Source: Lactonifactor sp. BIOML-A5
GTDB lineage: Bacteria > Bacillota > Clostridia > Lachnospirales > Lachnospiraceae
Length of the DNA: 54,455 nt
Assembly: GCF_009677585.1 (NCBI RefSeq)
Contig: NZ_WKYV01000029.1
Location: forward strand, 1-54,455
Reading direction: 5' to 3'
Shown: positions 6,603-13,586 of the stretch, piece after piece
How the letters are laid out: every line of letters begins with the position of its first letter
Position numbering within the stretch: position 1 is the stretch's first letter
The notes under the pieces: model-generated
What the model was told of the DNA's origin: nothing
The model's database searches: none
What the model saw: the letters and a program-made list of their open reading frames with translations, nothing else
Made by a program: the position numbers and the translations under genes

Positions 6603-7178
6603 CTATGCTGCCAGGAATAATCGCAGCATTCTTCTTTCGTAAGAGGCATAGCACCGAGGACCGTATTTCATCCATTTCATGTAGTATTCGAATGAATACT
6701 CGGATGCTTCAGCTGATACGCAAAATATGTTTGCGATATCGGAAGCACCACTACAATGCGTGATGGCAATTAACGGAGGGGGAGCAATCGCATATTTTGC
6801 AAAAAAATTTGCCTCTGCTTCCTCGATGGCACTATTGCTGTCATCGGGATTGTCGTGATGACCTAAATAAATATGACCAATCTCGTGGAAGATTGTCCAT
6901 CGCATACGCTCGTACTGAGCATAGTCATTATAATAGATGACATATTGGTTCATTCCAGTAGCAGGATTAATTTCTACTCTAGAAAAGCCGTCTGGATCAA
7001 TACAGAGGGCATTCATATATTCTTCCGGAGTAAGGGAAGAGTATGGTTTCAAAACGTAATAAAGTTTGTTTGCGATATCGAAGCAGTCAATGGGGTAACT
7101 ACTTATTTCGCACTCTTCAAACATAAAAGAAACTTCCTGTTTGATATCTTCGCACCTGTTGTCTGTCAGTATTCTCAA
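6603..7178 (-). CDS. ImmA/IrrE-type zinc metallopeptidase
   Basis: The 191-residue protein contains the zinc-peptidase motif RWTIFHEIGHIYLGHH (HEIGH) with a downstream acidic segment EEAEANFFAKYAIAP that supplies the third ligand, the hallmark of the ImmA/IrrE (COG2856) family. In ICEBs1 and related elements ImmA cleaves the CI-like repressor after DNA damage and triggers excision. Here it is encoded 12 bases downstream of the XRE repressor on the same strand, so it most likely controls that repressor and induces the prophage. The length is normal for the family and no defect is visible. Confidence 0.9.
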   Translation of the reverse strand: MRILTDNRCEDIKQEVSFMFEECEISSYPIDCFDIANKLYYVLKPYSSLTPEEYMNALCIDPDGFSRVEINPATGMNQYVIYYNDYAQYERMRWTIFHEIGHIYLGHHDNPDDSNSAIEEAEANFFAKYAIAPPPLIAITHCSGASDIANIFCVSAEASEYSFEYYMKWMKYGPRCYASYERRMLRLFLAA

Positions 7179-7190
7179 GTTTAATCCTTT

Positions 7191-7517
7191 CTAGTTTTCT
7201 GACTCAAAAAGGGCGTTAACGAGATCGGCTTTCTGCTTCTGTGTCCAATTCTTTGCATTCCGAGCAATCGCACGCTGAGTACGATAATACTCAAGTTCAG
7301 AGTCTTCTTCAGCTTCCTGACCAAGTAGATAATCGGAAGTGGTGTGAAGTGCAAGAGCTATATTAGCGATGATTGGTCCTTTCGGAGTACGGTCACCTTT
7401 AATATATCTTGACATGGAAACTTCAGTTACACCGACCTTTTCTGCAAGCTCTCGTTGAGTTAAACCATGTTTTTGTAATAAATCAGAAATCCTTTCTCCT
7501 AATATCGTATTTGTCAT
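7191..7517 (-). CDS. CI-like XRE repressor of the prophage
   Basis: ATG 7517 (minus) is preferred over an upstream start because AGAGGAT precedes it and residues upstream have no HTH-family match. The 108-residue protein has a textbook Cro/C1 helix-turn-helix: LLQKHGLTQRELAEKVGVTE followed by VSMSRYIKGDRTPKG, then ANIALALHTTSDYLLG. The short tail (ELEYYRTQRAIARNAKNWTQ) may dimerise or contain the ImmA cleavage site. It is transcribed from a promoter at 7845-7873 that holds an operator-like word in its spacer, implying autorepression, and faces the early operon. Confidence 0.9.
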   Translation of the reverse strand: MTNTILGERISDLLQKHGLTQRELAEKVGVTEVSMSRYIKGDRTPKGPIIANIALALHTTSDYLLGQEAEEDSELEYYRTQRAIARNAKNWTQKQKADLVNALFESEN

Positions 7518-7844
7518 AATTGGTATCCTCTTTCTAATATAGATTTGCATATGCTCTGCATGGCACTTTTTGCTCTGCGTCTTTAGCATTTTGCAGTGTT
7601 TGGCTTACTTGATTATTTTATAAGGGATCTTTGCTTCAGTATCTTTTTGTATTATAGTTTCCAAGCGATGATACATATATTCGACCGTCCCTTGAGGTTT
7701 TCGTATTTCAGCTCCAACTGGCTTGCTTTCTTGACAGGCTTTTTAGTTCCTGCACTACAGCATTCATGCAAACGTTCTTTTGCATTCATTCGTAGTATTA
7801 ATTGTAAAAAAATAAAAATTCATGGTGATTTCTGATTTACCAAA

Positions 7845-7873
7845 AGTATAACAGAACTTACCATTTGTGTCAA
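7845..7873 (-). promoter_or_regulatory. Repressor promoter (minus strand) with operator in spacer
   Basis: Read on the minus strand, TTGACA (7868-7873) and TATACT (7845-7850) are 17 bases apart. AACTTACCA (plus-strand notation, 7855-7863) lies between them. The leader to the repressor start is over 300 bases long and holds no convincing gene. Confidence 0.75.
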
Positions 7874-7993
7874 TAGAAAAATAAAAATGGAAAGTTTTTT
7901 AAGTGCGAAAAAGCTTGAAAAATAAGGAAAAATCGAGATTTTGAGTATTAGAAATGTAAAACTAATGGAAAGTTGTGTGTTGACAACTTACCG
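7855..7993. promoter_or_regulatory. Operator cluster of the lysogeny switch
   Basis: Four related nonamers occur in the divergent region: AACTTACCA 7855-7863, TGGAAAGTT 7888-7896, TGGAAAGTT 7966-7974 and AACTTACCG 7985-7993. TGGAAAGTT is the reverse complement of AACTTTCCA, one base from AACTTACCA. The outer two sit inside the spacers of the two opposing promoters. Two further copies (8247-8255, 8277-8285) lie in the end of the Cro-like gene. They are probably the binding half-sites for the CI-like and Cro-like proteins. Confidence 0.65.
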
Positions 7994-8008
7994 AATGTTT
8001 AATATAAT
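7980..8008 (+). promoter_or_regulatory. Early lytic promoter
   Basis: TTGACA (7980-7985) and TATAAT (8003-8008) with a 17-base spacer form a consensus sigma-A promoter; AACTTACCG (7985-7993) overlaps the -35 end and the spacer, so repressor binding would block it. It starts the early operon at 8042. Confidence 0.85.
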
Positions 8009-8041
8009 TTCCTCAGACTTAAACGAAAGGAGAGAAGACGC

Positions 8042-8302
8042 ATGAACGTAAGAATGCTGAAGGCGAAGAGAGTTGAGAAAAATCTTCGTCAGAAGGATCT
8101 GGCAGCTGCCTTGGGAATTACCGAAAAGGCAATGTGCCATAAAGAATGCAGTTCTGAAAATAAGTTCAAAGCGGAGGAGATGCTAACCCTTGTCAAGCAA
8201 CTGGACTTATCATTTGCAGAGTTCGATGCAATTTTTTTTAATCACGAACTTACCAAATGCTTAAGAAGAACTCAAAAACTTACCAAAAATGGAGCTGGAT
8301 AA
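8042..8302 (+). CDS. Cro-like XRE regulator, first gene of the early operon
   Basis: The 86-residue protein has an N-terminal helix-turn-helix (RQKDLAAALGITEKAMCHKE) and a short C-terminal part. GAAAGGAGAG precedes the ATG. Its place directly after the early promoter, opposite the CI-like gene, is that of Cro. The last 60 bases of the gene carry two more copies of the operator-like word AACTTACCA (8247 and 8277), so regulator binding inside the gene is possible. Confidence 0.8.
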   Translation: MNVRMLKAKRVEKNLRQKDLAAALGITEKAMCHKECSSENKFKAEEMLTLVKQLDLSFAEFDAIFFNHELTKCLRRTQKLTKNGAG

Positions 8303-8491
8303 ATGTATCGGATTAAAAATACAGAAGGGAATGAAAACATCACTCGACCTGGCAGAAGAGTATCGATGCAATCATCCCATCGCAATCAGTTTACCACAAC
8401 TGATATGAAAAGAAAACGATTATTTATCCAATATAACGAGACAACCACGGTCATGAGAACCGAATGTAGAAAGGATGGTTATAAACCATGA
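8303..8491 (+). CDS. Small open frame of doubtful coding status
   Basis: ATG 8303 directly follows the TAA of the Cro-like gene, and its TGA overlaps the next ATG (ATGA at 8488-8491). This arrangement suits coupling, but the 62-residue product (rich in Thr, Arg, Asn) resembles nothing I know. A competing 39-residue frame at 8289-8408 starts with MELDKCIGLK and continues with a more protein-like LDLAEEYRCNHPIAISLP; it overlaps the end of the Cro-like gene. At most one is likely to be real. Confidence 0.3.
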   Translation: MYRIKNTEGNENITRPGRRVSMQSSHRNQFTTTDMKRKRLFIQYNETTTVMRTECRKDGYKP

Positions 8492-8886
8492 AGACAGTTT
8501 TTATTTGTTCACCGTTTAGAGGAAACGAAGAAGAGAATGCAGAAAAAGCAAAGTTCTATGCACGTATTGCGATTGGCACAGGAGCCGTTCCGATTGTACC
8601 GCATCTTTATTTTCCAATGTTTCTTGATGAGAAGAAACCAGCCGAGAGAATGCAGGGCATTGAAATGGGGCTGGAACTCATGGATTGCTGCGATGAGGTC
8701 TGGGTCTTCGGATTCAATATCACTTCTGGCATGCAGTTCGAATTAGATCATGCGAGAGAAACGAAGGTTCCGGTTCGTCTGTATGACAAAGATATGAACC
8801 GCATCAATCTTAGAACGCTCCGCATTGATGAAAGAGCAACACCGGAATATGTGGCATCCATTAAAGGGTTGAAACTTTTGAAATAG
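8488..8886 (+). CDS. DUF4406-like (nucleoside deoxyribosyltransferase fold) protein
   Basis: The 132-residue protein begins MKTVFICSPFRG, continues with ARIAIGTGAVPIVPHLYFP and ends its core with CDEVWVFGFNITSGMQFELD. This arrangement (CSPFRG, PHLYFP, SxGMxxEL) is typical of the DUF4406/DUF7768 group related to nucleoside 2-deoxyribosyltransferases, which bind nucleotides in a Rossmann-like fold. Phages often carry such genes early; a role in nucleotide metabolism is plausible but unproven. It overlaps the small frame before it by four bases. Confidence 0.75.
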   Translation: MKTVFICSPFRGNEEENAEKAKFYARIAIGTGAVPIVPHLYFPMFLDEKKPAERMQGIEMGLELMDCCDEVWVFGFNITSGMQFELDHARETKVPVRLYDKDMNRINLRTLRIDERATPEYVASIKGLKLLK

Positions 8887-8903
8887 AAGAAAGGGGTACG
8901 AAC

Positions 8904-9215
8904 ATGAGCGAAGCATATTTATTGGTAGCACAGGGCTACGAGATGGTAGCAGCAGGGTTACGTCAGTTAGCAGAAGCTGGTGGAAAGATGTCGGAAGTTC
9001 CGGTTCCAACAGAAAAAGCTGAAATGACACTTGCTCCTAAAAAAGAAGAAACGGTAATCACACAGGATGAAGTTCGTCTGGTTCTGGCAGAGAAATCCAG
9101 AGCCGGAAAGACACAGGAAGTTAAGATGCTTCTGAAGGAATGTGGGGCAGACAAGCTCTCTGCAGTACCGGAAGAAAAGTATCCAGAACTTTTGAAGAAA
9201 GCGGAGGCGCTCTAA
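8904..9215 (+). CDS. Conserved early phage protein of unknown function
   Basis: The 103-residue protein has an N-terminal helix (SEAYLLVAQGYEMVAAGLRQL), a linker rich in Pro, Val and Lys, and a C-terminal domain TQDEVRLVLAEKSRAGKTQE followed by VKMLLKECGADKLSAVPEEK. This small C-terminal helical domain occurs in many phage proteins preceding DUF2800 genes, sometimes annotated as rRNA biogenesis Rrp5-like, which I regard as uninformative. The stop TAA overlaps the next ATG (TAATG at 9213-9217), so the two are translationally coupled. Confidence 0.7.
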   Translation: MSEAYLLVAQGYEMVAAGLRQLAEAGGKMSEVPVPTEKAEMTLAPKKEETVITQDEVRLVLAEKSRAGKTQEVKMLLKECGADKLSAVPEEKYPELLKKAEAL

Positions 9216-10345
9216 TGGGCGCTCATGCAAGATTCTCTCCATCCTCCGGCAGCAGATATCTGAACTGTCCTCCGGCACTTTTGCTGGAGGAGCAGTTTGA
9301 AGATGAACAGTCTCCGTATGCTGCAGAAGGCAGTGCCGGACACAGAATGGCAGAGTATCTGATCAACAAACATTTAAAAAGAAGAGATAAGCGTCCGGTG
9401 TCCGATTACTATTCGGACGAGCTTCTGGAAGCGGTCGATGATTATGTCGCATACGTCATCGGGCAGATTGAAGAAGCAAAGCGTATCTGCAGTTCTCCTG
9501 TGTTTGCAGTGGAACAGCGAGTCGATCTTCGCTGGCACGTGAAGGACTGTTTTGGAACAGCGGATATGGTGATTATCACTGACAAGAAAATACAGATTAT
9601 TGATCTGAAGTTGGGGAAGGGTGTCATGGTCGATGCTGAAGAAAATGTTCAGCTTATGATCTACGGACTCGGAGTTCTTGATATGGCAGATATGTTGTTC
9701 GACATCGAAACTGTAGAACTTACCATTGAACAACCAAGACTGGAACATTTCTCAACGTGGGAAATCTCTGCAGAGGAGTTACGAACATGGGGAAAAGAAG
9801 TTCTGGAGCCAAGAGCAAAGATGGCTCTTTCTGGGGAAGGGGAATTTAAGGCTGGTGATCACTGCCGATTCTGCAAAGCCAGATTTCAGTGCAGAGCAAG
9901 AGCCGAGGAGTTACTCAAGCTGGCACAGATGGAATTCAAAGAACCAGACCTTCTGACAGATGAAGAGATGGCAGAGGTTCTTTCCAAAGCCGATGATCTT
10001 AAGAAGTGGGCAGAGGAAGTGTACGCATACGCTCAGAATGAAGCGGTTGTTCATCATAAGGAATGGCCGGGATTCAAATTGGTGATGGGTCGCAGTAACA
10101 GAAAATATACGGATGAAGAGGAAGTGGCAGAAGCTGCAAAGAAAGCCGGGTACACGGATATCTTCAAATCCAGTCTCATCGGGATCACCGAAATGGAGCG
10201 ACTGATGGGAAAGAAAAAATTCAAAGAGGTTCTCGGAGCTTTCGTGTATAAGCCGGATGGCAAAGTGACACTGGTACCGGACTCAGATAAAAGAGAAGCA
10301 GTAAATGTATCAACCGCAGAAGCGGACTTTAAACAGGAGGACTAA
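9215..10345 (+). CDS. DUF2800 protein: Cas4/RecB-like PD-(D/E)XK nuclease
   Basis: ATG 9215, overlapping the previous stop, gives 376 residues beginning MGAHARFSPSSGSRYLNCPPA. Motifs: EGSAGHRMAEYL, the catalytic core CFGTADMVIITDKKIQIIDLK (D...D-L-K), VQLMIYGLG, and a C-terminal cluster CRFCKARFQCRA. With the N-terminal Cys this gives four cysteines of the type that hold an iron-sulfur cluster in Cas4/AddB nucleases. In phages DUF2800 proteins precede the ssDNA-binding protein and polymerase, so recombination or end-processing during replication is likely. Confidence 0.85.
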   Translation: MGAHARFSPSSGSRYLNCPPALLLEEQFEDEQSPYAAEGSAGHRMAEYLINKHLKRRDKRPVSDYYSDELLEAVDDYVAYVIGQIEEAKRICSSPVFAVEQRVDLRWHVKDCFGTADMVIITDKKIQIIDLKLGKGVMVDAEENVQLMIYGLGVLDMADMLFDIETVELTIEQPRLEHFSTWEISAEELRTWGKEVLEPRAKMALSGEGEFKAGDHCRFCKARFQCRARAEELLKLAQMEFKEPDLLTDEEMAEVLSKADDLKKWAEEVYAYAQNEAVVHHKEWPGFKLVMGRSNRKYTDEEEVAEAAKKAGYTDIFKSSLIGITEMERLMGKKKFKEVLGAFVYKPDGKVTLVPDSDKREAVNVSTAEADFKQED

Positions 10346-10349
10346 ATAT

Positions 10350-10895
10350 ATGAGTACAACAATGAACAGCACAAAAGTTATTATTCCATGCAGATTTTCT
10401 TACGCACACATTTTCGAACCGAATTCTGTGAATGGTTCCGATCCTAAGTATTCTGTGAGTCTTATCATCGATAAACAGGATAAGGATACTATTGCAAAAA
10501 TTAAAAAGGCAATCGAACTGGCGAAAGAAGATGGCAAAGGCAAATGGGGCGGTAAGATTCCTGCCAACCTTAAAACACCTCTTCGTGATGGTGATATCGA
10601 CAGACCGGATGATGAAGCATACGCAGGAAGCTACTTCGTGAATGCCAACAGCAGACAGGCACCGCAGGTAGTTGACAGACAGGTACAGCCTATCATCGAT
10701 CAGAGTGAAGTTTATTCCGGCTGTTACGGTAGAGTATCTGTTACTTTCTACGCTTACAACTCCAATGGAAATAAGGGTGTTGCAGCAGGTCTTGGAAATG
10801 TGCAGAAACTTCGTGATGGTGATCCATTAGGTTCCAGAGCAAATGCGAGAGATGAATTCGACGCAGTAGATGCAGATGACGATTTCCTTTCCTAA
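10350..10895 (+). CDS. DUF2815 single-stranded DNA-binding protein
   Basis: ATG 10350 follows CAGGAGG; the longer upstream frame is ignored. The 181-residue protein matches DUF2815: VIIPCRFSYAHIFEPNS, DPKYSVSLIIDKQDKDT, a GKIPANLKTPLRDGD loop and YSGCYGRVSVTFYAYN, ending in an acidic tail (DEFDAVDADDDFLS). The OB-fold and acidic C-terminus are shared with T7 gp2.5-type ssDNA-binding proteins, whose tail recruits polymerase and helicase. It stands between the DUF2800 nuclease and the DNA polymerase. Confidence 0.85.
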   Translation: MSTTMNSTKVIIPCRFSYAHIFEPNSVNGSDPKYSVSLIIDKQDKDTIAKIKKAIELAKEDGKGKWGGKIPANLKTPLRDGDIDRPDDEAYAGSYFVNANSRQAPQVVDRQVQPIIDQSEVYSGCYGRVSVTFYAYNSNGNKGVAAGLGNVQKLRDGDPLGSRANARDEFDAVDADDDFLS

Positions 10896-10903
10896 GTAAT
10901 CAT

Positions 10904-10926
10904 GGGGTGGGGAGTTTCTCCACCCC
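10904..10926 (+). repeat. G/C-rich intercistronic hairpin
   Basis: GGGGTGGGGA and TCCACCCC pair around TTTC just after the DUF2815 stop. No T-run follows, so it is more likely a stabilising or attenuating mRNA structure than a full terminator. Confidence 0.5.
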
Positions 10927-10948
10927 TACATAAAGGAGTTGAAGTTTT

Positions 10949-11212
10949 ATGAAAGATTGGAAAGACATAGAGGGAATGGAAGGCAGATACCAGATGAGCG
11001 GTGATGGGAGTATTCGTGTTCTGTCACATTTCGTCAGAGGAAGAAAAGTGCCAATGAAAATTCTGGATTTGAAATACCAGGAGGTAGTGGCAATAAAGAA
11101 ACGACTGGAATAGGGTGAACATCCATACTGCATTGCAGAAGATATGGGTGTGTCCCGTAAGGTGATCAGCCGGATTAAGAGTGGGAGGTCATACGGATGG
11201 ATAAACAGTTAG
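10949..11212 (+). pseudogene. Remnant of a NUMOD4/HTH homing-type HNH endonuclease
   Basis: ATG 10949 behind AAAGGAGTTGAAG starts MKDWKDIEGMEGRYQMSGDG followed by SIRVLSH, the NUMOD4 motif found at the N-terminus of HNH homing endonucleases. After 54 codons there is TAG (11111-11113); the same frame then continues with an HTH-like YCIAEDMGVSRKVISRIKSG to a stop at 11212. The HNH core that should lie between is missing. So a NUMOD4 head and a DNA-binding tail remain, with the nuclease deleted and an amber stop between them. The end overlaps the polymerase start at 11197. Confidence 0.55.
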
Positions 11213-13137
11213 CGATTGATATTGAAACCTATTCTGATGTGGACCTTATCAACTGTGGAGTTTACAAATACACGGACTCCGACAATTTTGAAATTTTGCT
11301 GTTTGCATATTCCGCGGATGATGAAGAAACGAAAATCGTGGATTTGGCATCCGGGGAAAAGTTGCCGGAAGAAATCATAGAAATGCTCCTTGATGATTCT
11401 GTAATAAAAACAGCGTTCAATGCTAACTTTGAGCGTACCTGCTTATCCAGACATCTTGGCGTGAAGCTGAAACCGGAAGCATGGAGATGTACAGCGGTGC
11501 AGGCTGCGATGCTTGCTCTGCCTCTTTCACTGGAAGGTGTCGGTGTGGTTCTGGGGCTGGATAAGCAGAAGATGTCGGAAGGAAAAGAACTGATCCGTTA
11601 TTTCTGTAGTCCATGTAAACCGACCAAGAGCAATGGCGGTCGAACCAGAAATCTTCCGGAGGATGCACCGGAGAAATGGGAACTGTTCAAAACCTACTGT
11701 ATCCGGGACGTAGATGTCGAAAAGCAGATACGAAAGAAGCTGTGGAAATATCCGATACCAGAGAAGGAACAGCAGCTGTACTGCTTGGATCAGCGCATCA
11801 ATGACAGGGGCATTATGGTTGACCGGAATCTTGTAAATCATGCCATTGCATGTGACTTGCTTTATAAGGAAACTGCCACCAAGAGAGCCTACGAACTCTC
11901 GGAGCTGGAAAACCCAAACAGCGTATCACAGCTTAAAAGGTGGCTGACAGAAAAGGGTATCGAAGTAGATTCGCTTGCCAAAGCCACAGTGGAGGAATTG
12001 GTGGATAAGACAGAAGGGGATGTGCAGGAGATGCTGAAACTCCGTCTGGTAATGTCGAAAACTTCTGTCAAAAAGTATGAAGCTATTGAACGTTCCGTCT
12101 GCAGGGAAAGCAGGGTACATGGACTGCTTCAATTCTTCGGAGCCAACCGCACCGGGCGGTGGGCAGGAAGATTGGTTCAGATTCACAACCTGCCACAGAA
12201 CCATATTTCTGATTTGGAACTGGCAAGAGGTCTGGTGGCGGACGGCAGATACGATGACGTGGAAATGTTATACGAAAGTACACCAAATGTTCTCTCAGAA
12301 CTGATCCGTACCGCTTTTGTAGCAAAGCCGGGAAGTCGATTTATCATCAGTGACTTCTCAGCCATTGAAGCCAGAGTGCTGGCATGGCTTGCCGGGGAAC
12401 AGTGGCGAATTGAGGTGTTCCAGACACATGGGAAGATTTATGAAGCATCCGCATCAGCGATGTTCCATGTGCCGATTGAAGAAATTACTAAGACCTCACC
12501 GCTTCGTCAGAAAGGTAAGATCAGTGAACTTGCACTGGGCTACGGTGGTTCGGTCGGTGCCATGACTGCAATGGGTGCATTGAAGATGGGACTTTCGGAA
12601 GAGGAGCTTCCATCCCTTGTAACCACATGGAGAAATGCGAACCCACACATTACACAGTTCTGGTGGGCGGTAGATGAAGCTGCAGTCAAAGCAGTCCGGG
12701 ATAAGAAGCCATCCAGAGTAGGGAGAGTGGCATTTGAATATTCCAGCGGTATCCTGTTTGTCACGCTGCCATCGGGCAGGAAGCTCTCTTATGTAAAACC
12801 GAAGATGGGAGTCAACAAATTTGGCAGAGAGGGCATCACCTATGAAGGAACCGGGGAGTCCAAGAAGTGGATGCGACTGGAAACTTACGGTCCGAAGCTG
12901 GTGGAAAATATCGTGCAGGCAGCAAGCAGGGATATCCTTGCAGAAGCTATGCTCCGTTTGGAGAAAGAGGGATTCGACATTGTATGCCATGTACATGATG
13001 AAGTAGTTCTGGAAGTGCCGGAGGGAGTTTCGTCCGTAGAGGAAATAAATCAAATCATGGCAGTGAATCTGGAATGGACAGATGGACTGCCACTAAGTGC
13101 AGCAGGGTTTGAAAGCCCATTTTACAAAAAAGATTAG
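11197..13137 (+). CDS. Phage family A DNA polymerase with 3'-5' exonuclease
   Basis: The 646-residue protein begins with a DnaQ-like exonuclease motif AIDIETYSDVDL (Asp 8, Glu 10) and FNANFERTCL, and has the family A polymerase motifs: RTGRWAG, motif A ISDFSAIEARVLAWLAGE (Asp 386), the fingers helix KISELALGYGGSVGAM and motif C CHVHDEVVLEVPEG (His 600, Asp 601). It replicates the phage DNA. The length fits phage polymerases lacking the 5'-nuclease domain. It starts inside the HNH remnant behind GGGAGG. Confidence 0.95.
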   Translation: MDKQLAIDIETYSDVDLINCGVYKYTDSDNFEILLFAYSADDEETKIVDLASGEKLPEEIIEMLLDDSVIKTAFNANFERTCLSRHLGVKLKPEAWRCTAVQAAMLALPLSLEGVGVVLGLDKQKMSEGKELIRYFCSPCKPTKSNGGRTRNLPEDAPEKWELFKTYCIRDVDVEKQIRKKLWKYPIPEKEQQLYCLDQRINDRGIMVDRNLVNHAIACDLLYKETATKRAYELSELENPNSVSQLKRWLTEKGIEVDSLAKATVEELVDKTEGDVQEMLKLRLVMSKTSVKKYEAIERSVCRESRVHGLLQFFGANRTGRWAGRLVQIHNLPQNHISDLELARGLVADGRYDDVEMLYESTPNVLSELIRTAFVAKPGSRFIISDFSAIEARVLAWLAGEQWRIEVFQTHGKIYEASASAMFHVPIEEITKTSPLRQKGKISELALGYGGSVGAMTAMGALKMGLSEEELPSLVTTWRNANPHITQFWWAVDEAAVKAVRDKKPSRVGRVAFEYSSGILFVTLPSGRKLSYVKPKMGVNKFGREGITYEGTGESKKWMRLETYGPKLVENIVQAASRDILAEAMLRLEKEGFDIVCHVHDEVVLEVPEGVSSVEEINQIMAVNLEWTDGLPLSAAGFESPFYKKD

Positions 13138-13148
13138 GAGAACACAGT

Positions 13149-13586
13149 ATGGGAACAAAATACAATTCGGAAGGGTATCGTGACCCGACCGCACACTTAG
13201 GGATTGATCTGGCAGAGCCGGAGCAGACCCGTCAGATCGTAAGACTGGCATATCGAAACGGTAGAATGGAACTGTATGTAAAAGAGTTCTTTCCCTGCAC
13301 GATAGCAGTCGGAAGAAAGATATTCCCGTTAATCAAGAAATTTGCAGGGAAGAAAGACATTGATAATTTACGAATGTTCTTGGAGATGGAGGTTTCCGAG
13401 CATAGCGAAAAATATATGGAATTTGCCAGACGCAGATCATTGGAGCCGGAAGGTTCGAAGCAGTTCCATTTTTATAATGCCAGAAGCCGGGAAGAACAGG
13501 TTCTGTATAAAAGAGCCAAGAGCAATCTGGAAATGTTAAACAGTAAAGGGGGCAGACCAAATGAAGATCGCAGTATCAACGGGTAA
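13149..13586 (+). CDS. Conserved replication-module protein of unknown function
   Basis: The 145-residue protein follows the polymerase by 11 bases and overlaps the VirE-type gene by 26. It has a basic beta-rich middle (MELYVKEFFPCTIAVGRKIF) and a helical end (NARSREEQVLYKRAKSNLEM). I do not recognise a domain. The tight packing between polymerase and primase/helicase and its retention in this position in similar prophages argue for a replication role. Confidence 0.65.
   Translation: MGTKYNSEGYRDPTAHLGIDLAEPEQTRQIVRLAYRNGRMELYVKEFFPCTIAVGRKIFPLIKKFAGKKDIDNLRMFLEMEVSEHSEKYMEFARRRSLEPEGSKQFHFYNARSREEQVLYKRAKSNLEMLNSKGGRPNEDRSING

Noticed and set aside
7596..7835. 79-codon plus-strand frame in the leader of the repressor gene
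   Set aside because: It lies antisense to the repressor 5' leader, has no ribosome site and an unlikely composition (Phe, Ser, Leu rich). I treat the region as untranslated leader and control DNA.
12496..13053. 185-codon minus-strand frame inside the DNA polymerase gene
   Set aside because: It is antisense to conserved polymerase motifs A to C, has no ribosome site and no recognisable domain; a mirror of biased codon use.
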